Assembly (NCBI RefSeq): GCF_003814745.1
Contig: NZ_RKRD01000001.1
Coordinates: 1,116,001-1,180,000 of the forward strand
Direction of reading: 5' to 3'
Origin: Hydrogenoanaerobacterium saccharovorans
Lineage (GTDB): Bacteria; Bacillota; Clostridia; Oscillospirales; Ruminococcaceae
Length of the DNA stretch: 64,000 bases
The notes below the pieces were generated by a model. The model saw only the letters and a list, made by a program, of their open reading frames with translations, searched no databases and was not told the origin of the DNA. A program made the translations under genes and the position numbers. Shown one piece after another: positions 23,812 to 30,285 of this stretch (positions within the stretch are counted from its first letter, which is position 1; every line of letters begins with the position of its first letter).

Positions 23812-25515
23812 ATGGCAAAAGAATTAAGCGCGCTTAGTGTAGGCGCCCTTGTTAAAGACATTGGGACGCTTTACAACGGAAAGCCGATTGTATGGCGAAT
23901 CGTTGACAAAAACCATAGTGGCTACCCAACTGGAGCAATAACATTGATGACGGACAAAATTATTTCGCTAAAATGCTTTGATGCTAGAGAAGTCAATAAC
24001 AGTGATAGTAATCGCAGCGAAAGAGGAAACAATCGATATATTTATTCCAATATCCGCCAATGGCTAAATAGCGACGCTAACGCTGGTTCTTGGTATGCTG
24101 CACAGCATGACGCAGATGCGCCGCCCAACGATGAATATACGGAATACAAAAATGCATACGTTGCAGAGGCAGGCTTCTTAAAAAATTTATCTGACAATAT
24201 GGTTACCTCATTGCTTGCAACAACAATTAACGTAGGCAAAACAAATGTTGATGGTGGAGGAACAGAAACTTGCACAGATAAAATTTTTCTTGCCTCGCGT
24301 GACGAAATGGGGCTTTCTGGCGATCATGCTTTTTCGGTTTTTAAATCAAAAAGCGAGCGCCAAGCATACCCAACCGCTGAATGTGTAAGTAAGAGCGAAT
24401 ATACAGACAGCAACTTTAACACATCTTCACCATGGTATTATTGGTTACGCGACCCTGATGCACTCAGTTCGCATATGGAGCACGCGGTCGGTTATACTGG
24501 TACGTCGCACGGTACTTCAGTGTGCTTCAGCCACTGGGGCGTTCGTCCGCTTTGTAATTTGCCATCCCAGATCTTGGTATCTGATTCGCCCGAAGATGAT
24601 GGAGCATATGCAATCGTATGGAATCTCCCGCCTTCAACCCCTCCTAATATTGATGTTCCGTCAACAGTTTGCAGCGAAAAAAGCTTAACAATAAGCTGGG
24701 GCAGTTCTATCGATGAAGATAGCAATCTTGCGGGTTATACACTTGAAAGACAATGCAACGGCGGCGCATGGGTGCAGCTTTACAAGGGTATCAACCGCGC
24801 GTTCACCGATTCAATCACGTTTGGCTGGAATACGGTTGCATATCGTGTCAAGGCATACGACAGTGTCGGCGCGGAATCGGCGTATCAAACAAGCGGTACA
24901 CGAACGGTAATAAATAATACAGCACCAACAATCAGTGGTAATGATGAAGATTTAGGACTGAAAACAGGTGCATTCAGCGTGTCGTACACCGCAACCGATG
25001 CGGATAGCGGACAGACGATTACAGCAGTTGAAAAGATTGACGGAGCAGAAAAGAGAAAATTTACAGCAACCAACGGGCAAAACTATTCGTTTAATGTGAC
25101 GGCAAAAGAATGGATAAAGCTTTTGAACGGGACGCACACCATAACGATTACTGTAAGCGATAATTATGGTGGAACAACTACCCGTACGTATACGTTCACA
25201 AAAAATGAAACAGAAATTGAACTAACGCTTGCAACCCCTCTTCCGGCTGACGACTTAGTAACAAAAGCGATTATGAGCGTTACGCGGCAGATTCCGCTGG
25301 GTGCGACTTTTTCGGTTGAGGTTTGCAACAACGGCAATGACGCTTCTCCAACTTGGGAGGACGTGACTAACGCCGTTCTTCGAAATAGTAAATTCTTTTT
25401 AACAAACACAATAAAAACAGCCGCTACGTGGGGTTTCAACTTCCGAATCAAGGTGAATCGGAATAATGCCAAGGGCGACTGTTTTATTGTATCGGCGGGA
25501 GGTAATTTTGAATGA
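23812..25515 (+). CDS. Putative receptor-binding tail protein (DUF6273 + Fn3)
   Basis: The 567-residue product has three parts. Residues 1-265 look like the DUF6273/C-type-lectin-like fold, with VGALVKDIGTLYNGKPIVWRIVDKN at the start and SPWYYWLRDPDA...WGVRPLCNLPSQILVSDS at the end. Residues 275-365 are a fibronectin III domain (TPPNIDVPSTVCSEKSLTISWG). A further Ig/cadherin-like beta domain and a C-terminal beta domain follow to 567. It is likely surface-exposed and binds host glycans. The C-type-lectin-like fold is the one diversified by retroelements in some phages, but no reverse transcriptase or template repeat is in the window. Confidence 0.7.
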   Translation: MAKELSALSVGALVKDIGTLYNGKPIVWRIVDKNHSGYPTGAITLMTDKIISLKCFDAREVNNSDSNRSERGNNRYIYSNIRQWLNSDANAGSWYAAQHDADAPPNDEYTEYKNAYVAEAGFLKNLSDNMVTSLLATTINVGKTNVDGGGTETCTDKIFLASRDEMGLSGDHAFSVFKSKSERQAYPTAECVSKSEYTDSNFNTSSPWYYWLRDPDALSSHMEHAVGYTGTSHGTSVCFSHWGVRPLCNLPSQILVSDSPEDDGAYAIVWNLPPSTPPNIDVPSTVCSEKSLTISWGSSIDEDSNLAGYTLERQCNGGAWVQLYKGINRAFTDSITFGWNTVAYRVKAYDSVGAESAYQTSGTRTVINNTAPTISGNDEDLGLKTGAFSVSYTATDADSGQTITAVEKIDGAEKRKFTATNGQNYSFNVTAKEWIKLLNGTHTITITVSDNYGGTTTRTYTFTKNETEIELTLATPLPADDLVTKAIMSVTRQIPLGATFSVEVCNNGNDASPTWEDVTNAVLRNSKFFLTNTIKTAATWGFNFRIKVNRNNAKGDCFIVSAGGNFE

Positions 25516-25697
25516 GTGTAAAGCATAGAGAAGACAGCATACAAGCGTTAAAAATCAAGAATACACAAGAGCAGCTACAATTTGCAGAACTTGCCTTGAA
25601 ACTAGCACAACAAGATACCATCATTGCAGACTTACAGCAAGCCAACGCACAATTGCTGCTACAGATGGCACAGACTGGAGGGAATACAAATGTTTAA
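25512..25697 (+). CDS. Small coiled-coil phage protein
   Basis: This 61-residue protein is a single amphipathic helix rich in Gln and Leu (LQFAELALKLAQQDTIIADLQQANAQLLLQMAQ). It overlaps the receptor-binding gene (ATGA) and the XkdX gene, where Firmicutes phages often carry a short gene of this kind. It may help fibre assembly; function is not known. Confidence 0.55.
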   Translation: MSVKHREDSIQALKIKNTQEQLQFAELALKLAQQDTIIADLQQANAQLLLQMAQTGGNTNV

Positions 25698-25836
25698 TTG
25701 GTACAACACCATCAAACAATATTTTATATTAGGGCTTTACAAAAAGCCGCAATTGGAAGTGTTTGTGAAAGCAAAGTGGATTACAACGGAACAAAAGCAA
25801 GAGATTTTGCATTCAACTGCAAAAACGGAGGGATGA
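25690..25836 (+). CDS. xkdX: XkdX family protein
   Basis: The 48-residue protein MFNWYNTIKQYFILGLY...VFVKAKWITTEQKQEIL has the XkdX pattern (aromatic start, a YxLGLY motif, KxGWIT-like loop, EQKQEI). XkdX proteins lie next to the lysis genes of PBSX-like elements; the function is unknown. TGGAGGGAA precedes the ATG at 25690. It overlaps the coiled-coil gene by 8 nt. Confidence 0.8.
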   Translation: MFNWYNTIKQYFILGLYKKPQLEVFVKAKWITTEQKQEILHSTAKTEG

Positions 25837-25839
25837 CGC

Positions 25840-26040
25840 TTGGAGTTTTCACAAGATATAGTAATCTATCTGATTGGCTTAGCGACAACTGCGGGGACGA
25901 TTATTGCGCGGATATCCGCACTTGAAAAAAAGGTAGAAAAACACAATTCTGTGGTAGAGCGAACTTATGTACTAGAAGAAAAGATGAAAGTAGCAAACCA
26001 CAGAATCGACGATTTGGAGGAGGCAAAACATAATGGATAA
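25840..26040 (+). CDS. XhlA-like small membrane protein
   Basis: The 66-residue product has one N-terminal membrane helix (IVIYLIGLATTAGTIIARI) and a coiled-coil C-terminus (LEKKVEKHNSVVERTYVLEEKMKVANHRIDDLEEA). This is the plan of XhlA-type proteins that act with the holin in PBSX-like lysis. The TTG start is set by GGAGGGA 6 nt before it. It overlaps the holin start by 8 nt. Confidence 0.6.
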   Translation: MEFSQDIVIYLIGLATTAGTIIARISALEKKVEKHNSVVERTYVLEEKMKVANHRIDDLEEAKHNG

Positions 26041-26374
26041 AGCAATTTTAATTTTGCAAACAATCGCAATGGTGGTGCTCGGTGCAGCTGCCGTGTATTA
26101 CAATGCTAATGCAAAACTGAAAGCAAAAACCACCGAGCTTATCGCGCAGGCAGAAGATACATACAAAGATATAACCAAAGCAGGCGGACTTAAACGCGGC
26201 TGGGTAGTGGACAGGCTTTATGAATTAATACCAATACCCTTGCGTGTGATAATTACACGCGATATGATTGAAGCAATTGTACAGAATACTTTTGACGAGA
26301 TAACCAAATACGCCAAGCTTCAGCTTGATAAGGTATTCGCAGGGGAGGGCAAACATGCAAACGAATATAATTGA
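26033..26374 (+). CDS. Holin, LL-H family
   Basis: The 113-residue protein has one N-terminal membrane segment (AILILQTIAMVVLGAAAVYY), then a charged helical part with AKTTELIAQAEDTYKD and KRGWVVDRLYELIP. This is the pattern of phage_holin_LLH (PF09682), which makes holes in the membrane and releases the endolysin. It overlaps the muramidase gene by 20 nt. Confidence 0.75.
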   Translation: MDKAILILQTIAMVVLGAAAVYYNANAKLKAKTTELIAQAEDTYKDITKAGGLKRGWVVDRLYELIPIPLRVIITRDMIEAIVQNTFDEITKYAKLQLDKVFAGEGKHANEYN

Positions 26375-27230
26375 TGTATCCACCCACCAAGGGCAGATTG
26401 ACTGGGCGAAAGTAGAAGCAGACGCGGTGATGATTCGTGCCTGCTTCGGTTGGGACAATAACAATCAGATAGACAAGCAGTTTGCGGCAAACGTCGCGGG
26501 TGCGGTAAAGTACGGCACCCCGTATGGGTTGTACCATTACAGCTACGCCACAAACGCATCGGATGCGCGCAAAGAGGCAAACTTTTTCCTTCGTGTCATC
26601 GAGGGATTGAAACCGCAGTACCCCGTCGCCTTCGACTTTGAAGACGTCACCCAGCTGGGTGGGTACGACAGTAACGGTAGATACCACAAGTCGCTGCCGC
26701 TGGGCACCCAGCTTGATATTATTGACGCGTTTCTATCAACCGTTGAGGCAGCCGGCTACTTTGCGATGCTGTATATGTCGGCATCCCCGCTAATGCAGTT
26801 GTACCGCTATGCACCCAAGCGCATTAAGAGATACAGTATTTGGGTGGCACACTACGGTGCGGACAAGCCCAACTTTGCGGGTGAATACGGTATTTGGCAA
26901 TACGGTGTGGTCGGCAGATGGGGCACCAAGGGCAGAGATTACACCATCCCCGGGCAGGTTAGCGGCGTCAATGCCAACTGCGACGTAAACTACGGCTACA
27001 AAGATTACCCTGCCATCATCAAGGCGGCAGGGCTCAACGGTTTTAGCAAAACAACTCAACCGCCAAAACCTGTAGAGACGCAAGCGGACGAATTGGCGCG
27101 CATCCGCGCCGAGCTTACCGCAAGCAAAGAACATACGGTCAAGCTTAAAAAACAGGTGAACTCGCTGACGGATGAACTCGCCTCGTATAAAAACAAATGC
27201 CTTGAAGCAGCAAAATTGCTTACTGAATAA
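26355..27230 (+). CDS. Endolysin, GH25 muramidase
   Basis: The start is the ATG at 26355 behind AGGGGAGGG; a longer frame from 26325 is inside the holin gene. The GH25 fold is shown by IIDVSTHQGQIDW at residues 5-17 (catalytic-site Asp), PVAFDFEDV near 92 (Asp-x-Glu catalytic motif) and YSIWVAHYG and GIWQYGVVGRWG later. It cleaves the beta-1,4 bond between MurNAc and GlcNAc. After about residue 235 a coiled coil (ELARIRAELTASKEHTVKLK) replaces the usual wall-binding repeats. No signal peptide, so export depends on the holin. Confidence 0.93.
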   Translation: MQTNIIDVSTHQGQIDWAKVEADAVMIRACFGWDNNNQIDKQFAANVAGAVKYGTPYGLYHYSYATNASDARKEANFFLRVIEGLKPQYPVAFDFEDVTQLGGYDSNGRYHKSLPLGTQLDIIDAFLSTVEAAGYFAMLYMSASPLMQLYRYAPKRIKRYSIWVAHYGADKPNFAGEYGIWQYGVVGRWGTKGRDYTIPGQVSGVNANCDVNYGYKDYPAIIKAAGLNGFSKTTQPPKPVETQADELARIRAELTASKEHTVKLKKQVNSLTDELASYKNKCLEAAKLLTE

Positions 27231-27242
27231 TACGATTACGAA

Positions 27243-27287
27243 AGCCGAGATGTGCAGAAAATGAAACTGCATATCTCGGCTTTTTTT
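27243..27287 (+). terminator. Terminator of the phage late operon
   Basis: AGCCGAGATGTGCAG (27243-27257) pairs with CTGCATATCTCGGCT (27267-27281) with one G-U pair, followed by seven Ts. It closes the late operon 12 nt after the muramidase gene. Confidence 0.9.
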
Positions 27288-27330
27288 GTTTTATGTAGAA
27301 CTTTGTTGTATAATGTTGGTAAAAATGCTA
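27286..27330 (+). promoter_or_regulatory. Promoter repeat, copy 1 (before the HNH pair)
   Basis: TTGTTT at 27286-27291, a 17-nt spacer and TATAAT at 27309-27314 form a good sigma-A promoter. The surrounding TATGTAGAACTTTGTTGTATAATGTTGGTAAAAA is almost repeated at 29974-30006 before the UvrD operon. The leader to the first gene is about 195 nt and has an ACCAACAGTTGGT palindrome near 27415; no ORF is seen in it. Confidence 0.6.
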
Positions 27331-27518
27331 TTTGAGAATAATTATGGAAGATGATATAGTAATATTTAGCGAATTTATGAGCAACTAAGCATTTTAGCAA
27401 TAACACGTAGTTCTACCAACAGTTGGTTCGTGCGATATTCGTATTTTGGACGTGATAAAATTCGACTGTGGTGTTATAAAAATGCTTAACCACAACAATT
27501 ACATGGGGGAACTTATAG

Positions 27519-28664
27519 ATGAATACAATAAATATACTTGAATATCGCAAATCAATTGAGCCTAATAAGGCGACTAAAATTAAGGTGTTTACTGAATTCT
27601 TTTGTAGCGAATTCACAATCAAAGCCCAGGATGACAATATAGATGTGCGTCACTTTCAAGATATGGATATTGATTTTATTATAAAAAGTTTAGGAAATTA
27701 CATAGTTGTAAATAATGTTAGGGCGCAAAATACGGCTGATACATATGTCAAGGCGGTTTATGAATTGTTGGAATATATATCGGATAAATACGGTGCTACC
27801 AATGCTATATTTACCAATATGCGTAAAAACAAGGAATTTTCAGATAGAACCAAAGAAGTTACATCACAGTTACGAGCAACAATATCCAAAGATATTGCGA
27901 CAGATGATGATTATGAAAGTCTTGTTAACTGTGTTGAATCGTTTCTTCAAGAAAACGATAATATTGAATTAAAACTAAATGAAGAAATAGATTTATTTAT
28001 CTCGGGCGAAAGAAAAAATTTACGGATCTTCACTTCATTTCTCTCTATTCTTGCTGCAATATGCGTAATGGTATATGCACTAAAATATAATGTTATAACC
28101 GAATTAAAATCCAAAGATATTGACATTATTGATAGAAAGATTAAAATAAATGGCATTTCATTACCATTAAATATGGAACTGGAACAATTATTAAAAATAT
28201 ATATGCCCATTAGGACAAAACTAATAAATTTCCATAGAGTTAATACTGATAGTCTTTTTATTAAATACAAGACTGGGCAACAACTTATTAAAGATGATTT
28301 TAGTTATACGTTTCAGTATATAAGAAATAATCTCAATGGTTTTAAATCAGAAGAGTTCTCATCAAGAAGAATTCTTGAGATGTTGGACCGTGGTATTGAT
28401 ATAAGCTCAATCTCACAACTTACTGGTTTTGATATAAAACGTTGTGCAGAAATTCAAGCCAATAATTCAACAACAGATATCCTTATAGAATTTTTATCTG
28501 GTAAGAAAGATATTAATTCGTCACAGTTTATGTCTTGCCCATTTTGCGGTACAAGGAAAAAGGCAAATATAGAAAACTGGATTATCGTTAAATTTGAGGG
28601 TGATGATAATAAATATGTTGCCTGTAAGGGGTGTAAAGGTCTTGCAAATAGAGAACATATATGA
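27519..28664 (+). CDS. Tyrosine-recombinase-fold protein, catalytic residues lost, with zinc ribbon
   Basis: I do not recognise this 381-residue protein as a named family. Residues 45-110 resemble the SAM-like core-binding domain of tyrosine recombinases (NTADTYVKAVYELLEYISDKYG). Residues 170-330 follow their catalytic domain: FTSFLSILAAICVMVYALKYNVITELKSKDID matches the TGLRisELl-Lk-DiD segment, with Lys in place of the first Arg. SEEFSSRRILEMLDRGIDISSISQLTGFDI matches the HxLRH...GH segment, with Phe in place of both His positions. No nucleophilic Tyr follows. The C-terminus has a zinc ribbon (CPFC near 343, CKGC near 373). It is probably a DNA-binding protein without recombinase activity. 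The next gene overlaps it and encodes an HNH nuclease, so the two likely act together. GGGGGA precedes the ATG. Confidence 0.45.
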   Translation: MNTINILEYRKSIEPNKATKIKVFTEFFCSEFTIKAQDDNIDVRHFQDMDIDFIIKSLGNYIVVNNVRAQNTADTYVKAVYELLEYISDKYGATNAIFTNMRKNKEFSDRTKEVTSQLRATISKDIATDDDYESLVNCVESFLQENDNIELKLNEEIDLFISGERKNLRIFTSFLSILAAICVMVYALKYNVITELKSKDIDIIDRKIKINGISLPLNMELEQLLKIYMPIRTKLINFHRVNTDSLFIKYKTGQQLIKDDFSYTFQYIRNNLNGFKSEEFSSRRILEMLDRGIDISSISQLTGFDIKRCAEIQANNSTTDILIEFLSGKKDINSSQFMSCPFCGTRKKANIENWIIVKFEGDDNKYVACKGCKGLANREHI

Positions 28665-29115
28665 ATTACCTGATTTCTTGGATGAATACCTAGTCGATGT
28701 CCAAAAAAGAACAATAAATAAAATCGAGACCGAAACGATTTTTGAAGGAATAAAACATGACTATTTTGAAGATGTTATAATTCCTGAAAATGAAAGAAAA
28801 GAAGTTACAATTAAAAGGATAATAAGGTATCAACGAGTCGTCAACGAATTAAAAAAAGAACATAAATACAAGTGTCAACTGTGTGGTGATACTTTTTTAA
28901 TGGATAATGGTAATTACTATTGTGAAGCTCACCATATCAAAGAATTATCAAACAATGGGACTCAAGACAAAACAAACGTTTTAATTCTTTGTCCAAAGCA
29001 TCATCGTATGTTTCACTATTCGAAAAAAATGATTACAATTACTAACGATACAGAAAACGGAAAGCGTGTTATTACAATTGGAAACATAACGTATAGTTAT
29101 CCTGTAATCTTGTAG
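28615..29115 (+). CDS. HNH endonuclease
   Basis: The C-terminal half holds a zinc-stabilised HNH (McrA-type) motif: CQLCG, then YYCEAHHIKELSNNG, N in TNVLILC, and CPKHHRMFHY. This cuts DNA in restriction or mobile-element systems. The N-terminal 80 residues are charged and unassigned. The start is uncertain: the ATG at 28615 (GAGGGTGATG upstream) overlaps the previous gene by 50 nt, and a TTG at 28642 is also possible. The overlap points to co-translation with the inactive-recombinase-like protein. A role in defence is suggested by the neighbours. Confidence 0.75.
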   Translation: MLPVRGVKVLQIENIYELPDFLDEYLVDVQKRTINKIETETIFEGIKHDYFEDVIIPENERKEVTIKRIIRYQRVVNELKKEHKYKCQLCGDTFLMDNGNYYCEAHHIKELSNNGTQDKTNVLILCPKHHRMFHYSKKMITITNDTENGKRVITIGNITYSYPVIL

Positions 29116-29229
29116 CATTAAAATAATGTAATTCAGCTTTGCGTAATAAATAGCGAAGTGTGAAAATAATGAATTCAAATAAGAAGTGCTCATTATGTTT
29201 AATTCATTACTCTATAAATCGCAAAGATA

Positions 29230-29258
29230 AAGGGTTGAGGTATTAATCTCAGCCCTTC
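29230..29258 (-). terminator. Hairpin between the HNH and staygreen genes
   Basis: AAGGGTTGAG pairs with CTCAGCCCTT with one G-U pair and an 8-nt loop. On the minus strand it is followed by a T-rich stretch, so it probably ends the convergent staygreen transcript, whose stop lies about 70 nt away. It may also serve the HNH gene. Confidence 0.5.
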
Positions 29259-29327
29259 GCCTTGTGGTGATGGTACTATAATAATGTATTTTTTTGTTGA
29301 TTTTTATTAGCCTAAAGTAATATATAA

Positions 29328-29780
29328 TTATAGTAATTTGTAGTTTCCGATAGGTCCAAAATTGTAAGTCTTATCATAAGTAGGGTTTTCCGATATAAAG
29401 TGGATAAGCACAGGTGTGTTATCGATATAGGAATATTTTTGAAATATAAATCTATCGGCTTGTCGCAATGCAGTTAGGGCGGTAGGCATTTCGGTATAAA
29501 AAATTCTATTTCTAATTTCGGAATTACCTGATACATCTGTTCCGTCTATAAGAACGGAGCCTATTAAAAATAGTCCACTTTGAGTTTGTTCCCAACCTAA
29601 TTTTACGTCATCATGAATGCTGGTAATTTGATCTGTTGCATAATTATTTGCAATAAATACAAATAGTTCTGCTGTAATATCAGAATGAGTAATAGTATAT
29701 TTTCTTCCTATAATAGGGTCATAAGGTTTAATGTTGTCGCGATATTGCACAAACACTTTTTGCGGACTGAGTTCTCTCAT
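29328..29780 (-). CDS. Staygreen-family protein
   Basis: The 150-residue protein has the Staygreen (SGR, PF12638) pattern: QKVFVQYRDNIKPYDPIIGRKYTITHSDITAELFVFIANNY at the start, then WEQTQSGLFLIGSVLID, and TEMPTALTALRQADRFIFQKYSYIDNTPVLIHF. Plant members remove magnesium from chlorophyll a. Bacterial members occur in organisms without chlorophyll, and their natural substrate is unclear to me. It has no signal peptide. It reads against its neighbours within the defence-like island, with its own AAGGTGA ribosome site. Confidence 0.8.
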   Translation of the reverse strand: MRELSPQKVFVQYRDNIKPYDPIIGRKYTITHSDITAELFVFIANNYATDQITSIHDDVKLGWEQTQSGLFLIGSVLIDGTDVSGNSEIRNRIFYTEMPTALTALRQADRFIFQKYSYIDNTPVLIHFISENPTYDKTYNFGPIGNYKLL

Positions 29781-30285
29781 GTTTTATCACCTTGATATAT
29801 TAAAGATTTATATATTTTATTCAAGGCTTGAAAATGTTGTTCTTGTCTTAGAAACTAATAATTGTTTAATTTAGAATTATGACAATTCAACTTTCCTTAT
29901 TTGTGATGTTTTTTAGATCAATCGATAGTTTATTAAGCGAAAAGATAAGCAAGCATTATCCCTTTTGTAGAAATATGTGGAGTTTTGTTGTATAATATTG
30001 TAAAAACTGTTTCGTTACCTTTGCACCAAAAAGACTTGTGTGTTTAGATACTAGAAGTTTAAAATCCTCTTTAGTTATAAGAATGAGAGGTGTAGTGTTT
30101 AGTCTTATGAATGTAACTCCTTAGCTTAACTCTATAAAGAGATGAATGCTTTTTATTTTTCAGGATTAGGATGCAATCATCAATCAATAAATAGTTATTC
30201 GAAATTTGATAAACAATTTACATCTGACAAAGGATCATAGGTTGCCTATATTAACCTAAATCTATTATATAAGGTTGGTAATGAT
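29781..30285. other. 505-nt intergenic region with promoter repeat and long leader
   Basis: The left 180 nt hold the divergent staygreen promoter region (AT-rich). At 29974-30006 lies promoter repeat copy 2. The remaining 280 nt before the helicase TTG hold no ORF with a ribosome site. They contain a short inverted repeat (AGGTT at 30239, AACCT at 30253) shortly before the gene start. A second AT-rich -10-like TATATAAG lies at 30266. Confidence 0.5.
29974..30006 (+). promoter_or_regulatory. Promoter repeat, copy 2 (before the UvrD-Mod-Res operon)
   Basis: TATGTGGAGTTTTGTTGTATAATATTGTAAAAA matches the copy at 27293-27325 except for four substitutions and one missing G. It has the same TTGTTGTATAAT core with TATAAT at 29991-29996. 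Its -35 is poorer (TAGAAA at 17 nt), so it may need an activator. Confidence 0.55.

Larger units (their letters stand above)
3077..27287 (+). mobile_element. Prophage late module (lambda-like head, P2-like contractile tail)
   Basis: Some 32 genes run on one strand with overlaps or gaps of a few bases: packaging, head, neck, sheath and tube, tape measure, baseplate, fibres and lysis, in standard late-operon order. All structural genes look intact. No integrase, excisionase, repressor, antirepressor, replication or late-regulator gene is visible on either side. The left edge falls between the tlp terminator (3054) and 3077; no attL is seen there. The right edge is the terminator after the muramidase, or the tRNA-Ser fragment at 37833 if the defence cargo belongs to the same element. 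Confidence 0.85.

Noticed and set aside
24430..24570. Template/variable repeat pair of a retroelement
   Set aside because: I could not find a second copy of this segment in the window and no reverse transcriptase gene is present.
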